49,179 bases of DNA from JBGFRR01 sp041695045 (GTDB lineage Bacteria; Bacteroidota; Ignavibacteria; UBA10030): positions 1 through 49,179 of the forward strand of contig JBGFRR010000132.1 in assembly GCA_041695045.1 (NCBI GenBank). The letters run 5' to 3'. A program made the translations under genes and the position numbers. Positions 17,135-24,796 of this stretch are shown one piece after another (the first letter of the stretch is position 1; each line of letters starts with the position of its first letter). Under the pieces are notes generated by a model. The model ran no database searches. It was not told where the DNA came from and saw nothing but the letters and a program-made list of their open reading frames with translations.

Positions 17135-17419
17135 ATGCCGGTCAAAGTACTTATTCCAACGCCATTACGATCGTACACGGAACAACAACCCGCTATGAGC
17201 CTTGCAGGGACGACGGTAGGAGATGTTTTGAGCGAACTTACGACTCGCTACCCATCGCTCTACAGACACCTCTATAATGACGACGGCAAGCTTCGGAGCT
17301 ATGTGAATGTTTACGTCAACGGTCAGGATATTCGGTATCTCCAAAAGGAACAAACACGGGTGGAAGAGAACGATACGGTAAGCATCATCCCGTCCATCGC
17401 AGGAGGAAGGAAAGTATGA
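17135..17419 (+). CDS. cysO: Ubiquitin-like sulfur carrier protein (CysO/MoaD/ThiS fold)
   Basis: The 94-residue protein has the MoaD/ThiS-type layout: an N-terminal PVKVLIPTPLR strand, a TVGDVLSELTTRYP helix, VNVYVNGQDIRYL, and a final IIPSIAGGRKV. The Gly-Gly at 90-91 is where the thiocarboxylate forms. Three extra residues, RKV, follow it, so processing must precede adenylation. I start at the ATG at 17135; an ATG at 17111 would overlap mec but adds residues atypical for the family. The last codons GGA-GGA-AGG also serve as the Shine-Dalgarno sequence of the next gene, whose ATG overlaps this stop. Confidence 0.88.
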   Translation: MPVKVLIPTPLRSYTEQQPAMSLAGTTVGDVLSELTTRYPSLYRHLYNDDGKLRSYVNVYVNGQDIRYLQKEQTRVEENDTVSIIPSIAGGRKV

Positions 17420-18594
17420 GAACAGCCGGAAGGGAAATAATTGCGGAAGAGGTTCAGCTCTCCCGAGAAGAGATCAGGCGCTACGGGCGCCATTTGATTA
17501 TGCCCGAGGTAACACTCGCTGGCCAGCAAAAGCTCAAGGCCGCGAGTGTGTTGCTTATCGGCATGGGAGGACTCGGATCGCCTGTGTCGCTGTATTTGGC
17601 CGCTGCTGGCGTCGGTCGGATTGGGCTTGTAGATTTCGATACCGTCGATAGTACGAACCTTCAACGCCAGATCATCTACACATCGCAGGATGTTGGCAGG
17701 CGGAAAACCGATTCAGCCCGTGAGCGCATCAAGGATGCCAATCCTTATGTCGAGGTTCAGACATTCGACACCCTATTGCGTTCCGACAACGCAATGGATA
17801 TCTGCGGAGACTTTGACATCATCATCGACGGAACCGACAATTTCCCAACGCGATATCTCGTGAACGACGTGTGTGTGTTACTCGGCAAGCCGAATGTGTA
17901 CGGGAGTATCTTTCGCTTTGAGGGACAAGCATCGGTCTTTGCGGCGAAGGATGGGCCGTGCTACCGCTGCCTGTATCCAGAGCCGCCTCCGCCGGGGTTA
18001 GTGTCGAGCTGTGCAGAAGGCGGAGTCCTGGGCGTGCTGCCGGGTATTGTCGGGACGATTCAGGCGACTGAGGCACTGAAGCTCATCCTCGGCATCGGCC
18101 AGTCTCTTATCGGCCAACTGTTATTGATTGATGCGCTGAGCATGCAATTCCGCCAGCTCAAGCTCCAGAAGAACCCTGATTGCCCGATATGCGGCAACAA
18201 CCGGACAATACACAAGTTGATCGATTATGAACAGTTTTGCGGCGTTCGAGTGCAGGCAACCGGAGAGGAACAGCACGGCATTCCTCACGCGACGGTACAG
18301 GAGTTGAAGTCACGCCTTGATGCTGGAGACGATCTGCTTCTCGTCGATGTGCGCGAGCCGCATGAATATGAGATTGTCAACATCGGCGCGCAGTTGATTC
18401 CGCTCGGTCAGCTTCCTCATCGTGTGCATGAGTTGGATTCCTCTCGCGACATTGTGGTGCACTGCCATCATGGAGGAAGGAGCGCCCGAGCAGTTCAGTA
18501 TCTTCGCGAGCTCGGCTTCCGGAAGGTCTGGAATCTCCATGGAGGGATCGACGCCTGGGCCGTTGAGATTGATCCATCGTTACAGAGGTACTGA
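17416..18594 (+). CDS. moeZ: MoeZ/MoeB-like adenylyltransferase-sulfurtransferase with rhodanese domain
   Basis: This E1-like enzyme adenylates the Gly-Gly end of the sulfur carrier and loads sulfur through its rhodanese domain. In 392 residues I see the nucleotide loop GMGGLGS (49-55), the zinc cysteines C182/C185 and C256/C259, and the E1-type cysteine C199 in SSCAEGGVLG. The rhodanese domain from about 290 has active-site C350 in CHHGGRS. The ATG overlaps the cysO stop. Together with cysM, mec and cysO it completes a cysteine-forming cluster. It may also serve molybdopterin synthase if the genome encodes one. Confidence 0.93.
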   Translation: MRTAGREIIAEEVQLSREEIRRYGRHLIMPEVTLAGQQKLKAASVLLIGMGGLGSPVSLYLAAAGVGRIGLVDFDTVDSTNLQRQIIYTSQDVGRRKTDSARERIKDANPYVEVQTFDTLLRSDNAMDICGDFDIIIDGTDNFPTRYLVNDVCVLLGKPNVYGSIFRFEGQASVFAAKDGPCYRCLYPEPPPPGLVSSCAEGGVLGVLPGIVGTIQATEALKLILGIGQSLIGQLLLIDALSMQFRQLKLQKNPDCPICGNNRTIHKLIDYEQFCGVRVQATGEEQHGIPHATVQELKSRLDAGDDLLLVDVREPHEYEIVNIGAQLIPLGQLPHRVHELDSSRDIVVHCHHGGRSARAVQYLRELGFRKVWNLHGGIDAWAVEIDPSLQRY

Positions 18595-18715
18595 AAAAGT
18601 ATCTTACTACGAAGTTACAAAGACGCGAGGCTTCTATGTTTTCGTATCTGCGCGGTAATAGCCTTAAACGATCTCGTATTGCTTCTCGTTCGTTATTCGG
18701 CTATCTTCTCGCATC

Positions 18716-20173
18716 ATGTTGTCGCAATCGATTCTGAACAAGCTGCGGGAAATTGTCGGTCCGAAGAACTTTCTCAATTCTCAGGAAGACCGAATCGCCT
18801 ACTCATACGATGGCACTCCGCTCCTGAAGCACCTTCCCGATGCCGTAATTATTCCCCCGTCGGTCGAACACATCTCTCGCATCCTTCGCTTAGCAAATGA
18901 AGAAGGCTTTGCCGTCATCGCTCGCGGCTCGGGTTCCGGGCTTAGTGGGGGCGCCATTCCCGTCGAGAATTCTGTAGTTCTATTGATGAATCAATGGAGC
19001 CGTATCCTCGAAATCGACCACCAGAATCTGACTGCGTGGGTTGAGCCGGGCGTGATTACAGCGAACCTCCATACAACCGTCGAGGAGCTTGGTTTCCTGT
19101 ATCCTCCCGACCCCGGAAGCTCAGTCATCTGTACCATCGGCGGTAACGTGGCAGAGAACGCTGGGGGCTTGAGGGGACTAAAGTATGGCGTGACGCGCAA
19201 CTATGTTCTTGGCCTCGAAGTAGTGCTTCCGAATGGAGACATTGTCATCGTCGGCGGAAAGTCTGTTAAAGATGTTGCCGGTTACAGCTTGAAGGATGTT
19301 CTCATCGGCTCAGAGGGGACGCTCGGTGTGTTCACGCGTATACTCGTTCGCCTTATTCCTAAACCCGCCGCGTCGCGAACGATGCTTGCATATTTCGACA
19401 GCATGAGCGAAGCGGCGGGGCTGGTCTCGGCAATCATCGCGCAACGCATCACGCCTGCGATTCTTGAGTTTTTGGATCGGACAACCATCCGTTGCGTGGA
19501 AGAGTACGCTCATCTCGGCCTTCCAACGTCGCTCGAGTCGCTGCTGCTCATCGAAGTCGATGGACATCCGGCAGTCGTTGAGGAAGAGTCTGCAACAATC
19601 TTGAGCTTATGCGAGAAGCACGGTGCGACATCGGTGCGGGTGGCAGCCAGCGTGGAAGAAGCCGCGAAACTCCGGACGGCGCGGAAGGCAGCGTTCGCGG
19701 CGTTGGCGCGTGTAAAACCGACAACGATCCTCGAAGATGCGACCGTTCCTCGGAGCAAAGTTGCTCCCATGTTGGAGGAGATCAATCGCATCGCCTCGAA
19801 GTATAACTTGACGTTCGGAAACTTCGGCCATGCGGGGGATGGAAATCTTCATCCAACGTGCCTTACGGACGAGAGGGATGCTGATGAAATCCATCGGGCA
19901 GAGAAGGCTTTTGGGGAAATCTACAGCCGGGCGATTTCGATGGGAGGGACAATCACGGGCGAGCATGGGGTAGGGCTTTCGAAAAAGCAATTCCTCGAAG
20001 AGATGGTCGGCTCTGCCGGCGTTGAGATGATGCGACGCTTGAAGTTAACGCTCGACCCGAACGGCGTACTCAATCCGGGGAAGATATTTTCGCTGAAACC
20101 GCGATGCGAGGGGCCGTTGCCGAAACAGCAAGCACAACTTGAAAAGTTTCTCCAGCAAGGAGCGTATACGTAG
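18716..20173 (+). CDS. glcD: FAD-linked 2-hydroxyacid dehydrogenase (GlcD-like)
   Basis: The 485-residue flavoprotein matches glycolate oxidase subunit GlcD and D-lactate dehydrogenases. It has the PCMH FAD-binding motif ARGSGSGLSGGAIP, the PDPGSSVICTIGGNVAENAGG block, GSEGTLGVFT, and C-terminal NFGHAGDGNLHP plus TGEHGVGLSKK. It would oxidise a 2-hydroxyacid (glycolate or D-lactate) and pass electrons to the Fe-S partner encoded at 22109. No glcE is present, which is common where GlcD works with GlcF alone. The exact substrate is unresolved. Confidence 0.9.
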   Translation: MLSQSILNKLREIVGPKNFLNSQEDRIAYSYDGTPLLKHLPDAVIIPPSVEHISRILRLANEEGFAVIARGSGSGLSGGAIPVENSVVLLMNQWSRILEIDHQNLTAWVEPGVITANLHTTVEELGFLYPPDPGSSVICTIGGNVAENAGGLRGLKYGVTRNYVLGLEVVLPNGDIVIVGGKSVKDVAGYSLKDVLIGSEGTLGVFTRILVRLIPKPAASRTMLAYFDSMSEAAGLVSAIIAQRITPAILEFLDRTTIRCVEEYAHLGLPTSLESLLLIEVDGHPAVVEEESATILSLCEKHGATSVRVAASVEEAAKLRTARKAAFAALARVKPTTILEDATVPRSKVAPMLEEINRIASKYNLTFGNFGHAGDGNLHPTCLTDERDADEIHRAEKAFGEIYSRAISMGGTITGEHGVGLSKKQFLEEMVGSAGVEMMRRLKLTLDPNGVLNPGKIFSLKPRCEGPLPKQQAQLEKFLQQGAYT

Positions 20174-20186
20174 CAGCTGAGTCGCC

Positions 20187-21434
20187 ATGAAGAGCGAAGC
20201 AACATACGATCAAGGAGCTATGAGTGCGGCCGTTTTAGCGACACACTCATTGAACCTGTTTCCGAATGTTCAGAGGGAAATTATTACTGTCGGGGATTGT
20301 GATATCTCAAGGCTGACTGCGGAATTCTGGACATCCCGTCAACGCCAAGCCTCATCGCTTCATGAAGTGTCCTACCGAGCATGCTTTAAGCCTCAACTTC
20401 CACGGTATTTCATCGAGCGTTTTACCGTTCAAGGAGATTTGGTTTACGACCCCTTTATGGGCCGAGGTACTACACTTATCGAAGCCGCGTTGTTGGGAAG
20501 AAGGGTGGTTGGCAACGATGTCAATCCACTCTCGACGATTCTTGTTCGCTCGCGGCTTGAAGTGCCGTTGATTGAAAATGTTCAACAACGGCTTGGCGAG
20601 GTTTCAATCGATATAAGCCTTTCGAGCGACATCGACCTCTCGATGTTCTATCATCCGCGCACGTTGGCAGAGATCCTCTCCGTGAGACAGTATCTTCAGC
20701 GCCGCAAGGAGGCAGGAGAAGAGGATGCAGTTGACCGGTGGATTAGAATGGTAGCAACGAATCGGTTGACGGGACATTCGAAGGGATTCTTTTCCGTCTA
20801 CACGCTCCCACCGAATCAAGCCACAAGCCCGGAGCGGCAGAAAAAGATCAACAAAAAAAGGAAGCAAAAGCCCGACTATCGCGATGTTAAAGCGCTCATT
20901 CTGAAGAAGACACAGTCTCTGCTGAAGAATGCGACTCCGGCACAGCGGTCGAGGGTCAGCGAGGTCGGAAAGTCCGCAGTGCTTTCGATGCAAAGCGCCC
21001 ATGAGACGCCACACATCCCATCGAGCTCCATCCAGCTCACCGTTACATCGCCCCCCTTCCTCGACATCGTCCAGTATGCGTCCGATAATTGGCTGCGATG
21101 CTGGTTCAATGGGATTGATGCTGAAGAAGTTGGCGCACGCATCACGATGGCCCGGACAATTGAGAAGTGGTTGGATGTGATGGACGACGTCTTCAGAGAG
21201 CTGTATCGTATTACCAAACCGGGCGGACATGTTGCGTTTGAAGTAGGCGAGGTGCGGAATGGTTCTGTCCGTTTGGAGGAACACATTGTCCCCCTCGGCA
21301 TACGGGCGGGCTTCCGCGGGGAAGCCATTCTGATCAACGAACAGCGATTCACCAAAACGTCAAACATCTGGGGAATGACGAACAATGCGAAGGGTACCAA
21401 CACCAATCGCATCGTCCTATTTCGAAAGCCGTAG
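20187..21434 (+). CDS. Orphan DNA methyltransferase-like protein (N4/N6 type)
   Basis: The 415-residue product has a SAM-binding block DPFMGRGTTLIEA near residue 90 with the following acidic NDVNPLS, and a catalytic TSPPF motif (position of S/D-P-P-Y) near residue 288. This is an amino-methyltransferase core for cytosine-N4 or adenine-N6. The SAM motif precedes the catalytic motif, the reverse of the usual beta-class order. A basic region rich in Lys between them (KKINKKRKQKPDYR) may contact DNA. No restriction endonuclease gene adjoins. A tRNA-methylating role is possible but the motif is less typical. It lies 13 bp after glcD and 3 bp before the rhomboid gene. Confidence 0.8.
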   Translation: MKSEATYDQGAMSAAVLATHSLNLFPNVQREIITVGDCDISRLTAEFWTSRQRQASSLHEVSYRACFKPQLPRYFIERFTVQGDLVYDPFMGRGTTLIEAALLGRRVVGNDVNPLSTILVRSRLEVPLIENVQQRLGEVSIDISLSSDIDLSMFYHPRTLAEILSVRQYLQRRKEAGEEDAVDRWIRMVATNRLTGHSKGFFSVYTLPPNQATSPERQKKINKKRKQKPDYRDVKALILKKTQSLLKNATPAQRSRVSEVGKSAVLSMQSAHETPHIPSSSIQLTVTSPPFLDIVQYASDNWLRCWFNGIDAEEVGARITMARTIEKWLDVMDDVFRELYRITKPGGHVAFEVGEVRNGSVRLEEHIVPLGIRAGFRGEAILINEQRFTKTSNIWGMTNNAKGTNTNRIVLFRKP

Positions 21435-21437
21435 AAT

Positions 21438-22109
21438 ATGATTCCGATTCGTGACAAAAATCCCACGCATCGCATCCCCATTGTCAACATCACGTTGATT
21501 GTCCTGAACGTCTTCGCTTTCATCTATCAACTTTCGCTCGGCGGCCAACTCGGCTCCTTCTTTCTTCAGTTTGGCGTTGTGCCTAGCAATGTCATTGCAT
21601 CGCTCAATACATACGACTTTCTTGACGGCGCCCTGATCCCGCTCATGTCCTCAATGTTTCTGCATGGCGGATTTTTGCATATCGGTGGAAACATGCTTTA
21701 TCTCTGGGTCTTCGGCGACAATGTTGAGGACAAGCTCGGCCACACGCGCTATCTTTTCTTTTATCTGCTTTGCGGACTTACGGCATCGGTCATTCATATA
21801 GCGGTCGACCCTACCTCAACAATACCCACCATTGGCGCAAGCGGAGCTATTTCGGGTGTGCTTGCCGCTTATCTTTTGATGTTCCCCGGTGCGAGAATCA
21901 TTACCGTCATTCCGATTTTTGTCTTTCTTCATTTTGCTGAACTCCCAGCACTTCTTGTTCTTGGTTTCTGGTTCGTGATGCAATTCTTCAATGGAATTCT
22001 CTCGCTTGGCTATCACACCGCAGGTATGGGAGGCGTAGCGTGGTGGGCGCACATCGGCGGATTTCTCGCCGGCCTCGTTCTCATTGTTCCATTCCGAAAA
22101 TATCGATAG
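21438..22109 (+). CDS. Rhomboid-family intramembrane serine protease
   Basis: The 223-residue membrane protein has about six helices with the rhomboid catalytic dyad: Ser in GASGAISG and His in WWAHIGGFLAG. The GGFLHIGGNMLYLWVFGDNVED segment carries the conserved HxxxN pair. Such proteases cut membrane proteins within the bilayer. Its stop overlaps the GTG of glcF by one base (TAGTG), so it is translationally coupled to that gene. Its substrate is unknown. Confidence 0.92.
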   Translation: MIPIRDKNPTHRIPIVNITLIVLNVFAFIYQLSLGGQLGSFFLQFGVVPSNVIASLNTYDFLDGALIPLMSSMFLHGGFLHIGGNMLYLWVFGDNVEDKLGHTRYLFFYLLCGLTASVIHIAVDPTSTIPTIGASGAISGVLAAYLLMFPGARIITVIPIFVFLHFAELPALLVLGFWFVMQFFNGILSLGYHTAGMGGVAWWAHIGGFLAGLVLIVPFRKYR

Positions 22110-23428
22110 TGCCTGATACACGAAGCACATCTCCGGCCTTCATCGGCGTCGATATCCCCAGCGACGATGTCCTCACCAACTGCATGCACTGCGGGCTTTG
22201 CCTGCCTCATTGTCCAACCTACGCCCTGACTGGCTTGGAGAAATCCTCTCCGCGCGGACGGATTCGCCTCATCAAATCTGTTGCGGAAGGGGAATTAGGT
22301 ATCACGCCGGGATTTGTCGAAGAGATGAATTTCTGTCTCGACTGTCAGGCCTGCGAGACAGCTTGCCCCGCCGGTGTGCAATATGGCTCTCTTGTAGAAG
22401 CGGCGCGTGCCCAAATTTATCAACAAGGGTATGAAGGATTCTGGAGCAGAACGCTGAAGCGATGGCTCCTCAATTGGGCATTCGAGCGACCGGCACGATT
22501 CCGTGTGCTTGCACGAATGCTCCGAATGTATCAGCACTCCGGGCTACAGCGGCTTGTCGAGCGTACACAGCTGCTGAAGCTTTTCTCGCGTCGGATTCAT
22601 GAAACGCAACACCTGGCCCCTGTCATTGCTTCAAAAGCTTTCTCGAAGCAAACTCCATCGGTGATTCGACCGTCCGGCCAGCCCCGCTATCGCGTCGGTT
22701 TTCTTGCCGGATGCATTATGGATGTTGCATTTACTGAGGTGCATCACGATACTATCGAGGTACTTTTGCGCCATGGTTGCGAGGTCATCATTCCTGAGAA
22801 TCAGATTTGCTGCGGATCGCTGCAAGGGCACAATGGAGGAAGAGAGACTGCTCGACGAATGGCACGCGTGAACATTGAGGCATTTACTCGACACGAGCTC
22901 GATTACATTGTGGTGAACTCGGCGGGATGCAGCGCATTCATGAAGGAATACGGTCATTTCTTCAAGAATGATGGTGATCTCGCACATCATGCAAAGCTGT
23001 TTTCATCGAACGTGAGAGACCTCACAGAGTTTCTCGTCGAAACGGGATATCATCACCGACCCGGCATCGGAAGACCATTAAAAGGAAAGCGTATTACGTA
23101 CCATGATGCCTGCCATCTTGTTCACGCACAAAAGGTAAGTCGTCAACCTCGTGAGCTGATCAAGTCAGTCGAGGGTATTACGTTCCTTGAACTTCCGGAA
23201 TCGACTTGGTGTTGTGGAAGTGCCGGCATTTACAACATTACGCGATACGATGATGCTGTGCAGCTCCTCGACCGCAAAGTCAGCAACATTGAGCGTATTC
23301 AACCGGACATTGTTGTAACAGGGAACCCGGGATGCATGGCGCAAATACAGTACGGTTTGGCTCGGCGCGGATTATCGATTGAGCTGCTTCATACTGCCAC
23401 ATTCCTCAGAAAAGCAAGCGATGCGTAA
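22109..23428 (+). CDS. glcF: Fe-S oxidoreductase subunit (GlcF-like, two 4Fe-4S clusters and two CCG domains)
   Basis: The 439-residue protein has two ferredoxin motifs near the N-terminus (CMHCGLCLPHCP and CLDCQACETACP). Two cysteine-rich CCG domains follow, with ICCGSLQGHN and WCCGSAGIYN. This is the layout of GlcF and of heterodisulfide-reductase-like electron carriers. It should take electrons from the GlcD-like flavoprotein at 18716 and deliver them to the quinone pool. The frame is open further upstream, inside the rhomboid gene. I chose the GTG at 22109 because it touches the rhomboid stop and gives a normal N-terminus. Confidence 0.9.
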   Translation: MPDTRSTSPAFIGVDIPSDDVLTNCMHCGLCLPHCPTYALTGLEKSSPRGRIRLIKSVAEGELGITPGFVEEMNFCLDCQACETACPAGVQYGSLVEAARAQIYQQGYEGFWSRTLKRWLLNWAFERPARFRVLARMLRMYQHSGLQRLVERTQLLKLFSRRIHETQHLAPVIASKAFSKQTPSVIRPSGQPRYRVGFLAGCIMDVAFTEVHHDTIEVLLRHGCEVIIPENQICCGSLQGHNGGRETARRMARVNIEAFTRHELDYIVVNSAGCSAFMKEYGHFFKNDGDLAHHAKLFSSNVRDLTEFLVETGYHHRPGIGRPLKGKRITYHDACHLVHAQKVSRQPRELIKSVEGITFLELPESTWCCGSAGIYNITRYDDAVQLLDRKVSNIERIQPDIVVTGNPGCMAQIQYGLARRGLSIELLHTATFLRKASDA

Positions 23429-23708
23429 ACGACTGCGTGTGTATCTCTCGGGAGGAAGGGAATACGCACAGTCATTTGTCTATGGGACCGCAGCGCGCAG
23501 CGGGGCGCGGGAACAAAAGGCGAGGTAACAATGGCGCGTTACTTCAGCAAACCGGTTTATATTGTAACGAGATTCCGGCCATAGAACATACCGGCGTGGG
23601 TTCTTGGCTGTGCAACGCGCATTTTCCCGACATTCGCGGCGTTACAGCGTTACCTGATCAATCGTTATCGAACGATCAAAAACCATAAACACATCGTGGA
23701 GGACACTC
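23429..23708. other. 280-bp spacer without a convincing gene
   Basis: A 35-codon frame overlaps the end of glcF (23421-23528) and a 17-codon frame follows at about 23531, but neither resembles a known family. The second half is likely the leader of the asparaginase gene, which has GGAGG just before its ATG at 23709. I see no clear terminator. Confidence 0.35.
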
Positions 23709-24788
23709 ATGGATAACCAACTGAATCGACGTCACTTTCTCAAAACCGCCGCCGCTCTTGGTGCAGGGACGCTGGTAGGGAAAGAGCTTTTTGCTGGAGA
23801 AGTGATGCCGAACTCACTCCTTCAATCTTCAAAACCGGTTGTGATTTCCAGCTCAAACGGCCTCAAAGCAACGGCGAAGGCGATGGAAATGATCAAGCAG
23901 AGAGCTGATGCGCTTGATGCGGTCATTGCCGGCGTCAACATCGTCGAGGACGATCCCAAAGACACGTCAGTCGGTTACGGTGGCCTTCCGAACGAGGATG
24001 GTGTGGTTGAACTGGACGCTTCGGTGATGCATGGACCGACAGGACGGGGTGGAGCTGTTGCCGCGCTTCGGAACATCAAAAACCCTTCACTCGTTGCCCG
24101 AAGAGTCATGGAACGGACAGACCACGTGCTTCTGGTCGGTCGCGGAGCCTTGCGCTTTGCCCGTGCGCATGGCTTCAAAGAACAAAATCTCCTCACTGAA
24201 GAATCGCGTGAAGCATGGCTAAAGTGGAAAGAAAACCTTAGCAAGATCGACGACTGGCTCCCGCCGCATGATATCGACACGAAGGACATCGGTGAAGCAT
24301 TAAAAACCTGGTTGAGGACGTGGGGTACAATCAACTGTAATGCTGTAGACTCACGCGGGAACATCTCAGGCTGTACAACAACGAGCGGCCTTGCGTTCAA
24401 GATACCCGGCCGCGTGGGAGATTCTCCAATCCTTGGCGCCGGTTTGTATGTCGATAACGAAGTCGGAGCGGCAGGCTCCACTGGACGCGGCGAGGCCAAC
24501 CTCTTAGCATGCAGCAGCGTGATGATTGTTGAATACATGCGCCAGGGGAAATCACCAGAGCAAGCATGCATCATGGCCTGCGAGCGTATCGTGCGACAAA
24601 CCAAGATGAAGCGTTTACTCGACGACAAAGACCGCCCGAAGTTCAACGTGAACTTCTATGCCATCAACAAACGCGGAGAGTATGGCGGAGCGGCAATCTG
24701 GAGCGGTTCGAAATTCACGGTGAACACCGGCGAAGCGGAGAGTCGGTTGATGGATTGCGCGTATCTCTACAAACGAGAGGGGAGATAA
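23709..24788 (+). CDS. Tat-exported glycosylasparaginase-like Ntn hydrolase
   Basis: The 359-residue protein starts with a twin-arginine signal (NRRHFLKTAAALGAGTLVG), so it is folded inside and exported. The body matches N4-(beta-N-acetylglucosaminyl)-L-asparaginase. These enzymes cut themselves before a threonine that then acts as the nucleophile. The candidate is Thr in TWGTINCNAVDSRGN, followed by the conserved KIPGRVGDSPILGAG substrate loop and GRGEANL. Members split glycosylated asparagine or isoaspartyl/asparagine bonds. It precedes the metallophosphoesterase by 8 bp. A link to the pyrimidine genes downstream is not obvious beyond nitrogen supply. Confidence 0.88.
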   Translation: MDNQLNRRHFLKTAAALGAGTLVGKELFAGEVMPNSLLQSSKPVVISSSNGLKATAKAMEMIKQRADALDAVIAGVNIVEDDPKDTSVGYGGLPNEDGVVELDASVMHGPTGRGGAVAALRNIKNPSLVARRVMERTDHVLLVGRGALRFARAHGFKEQNLLTEESREAWLKWKENLSKIDDWLPPHDIDTKDIGEALKTWLRTWGTINCNAVDSRGNISGCTTTSGLAFKIPGRVGDSPILGAGLYVDNEVGAAGSTGRGEANLLACSSVMIVEYMRQGKSPEQACIMACERIVRQTKMKRLLDDKDRPKFNVNFYAINKRGEYGGAAIWSGSKFTVNTGEAESRLMDCAYLYKREGR

Positions 24789-24796
24789 GCGCACTT

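Noticed and set aside
22040..22108. Longer N-terminus for GlcF
   Set aside because: It overlaps the rhomboid catalytic His region in another frame; GTG 22109 couples to the rhomboid stop.
24566..24796. Long N-terminal extension of the metallophosphoesterase
   Set aside because: It overlaps the conserved C-terminal part of the asparaginase gene in another frame; the ATG at 24797 begins a membrane helix.
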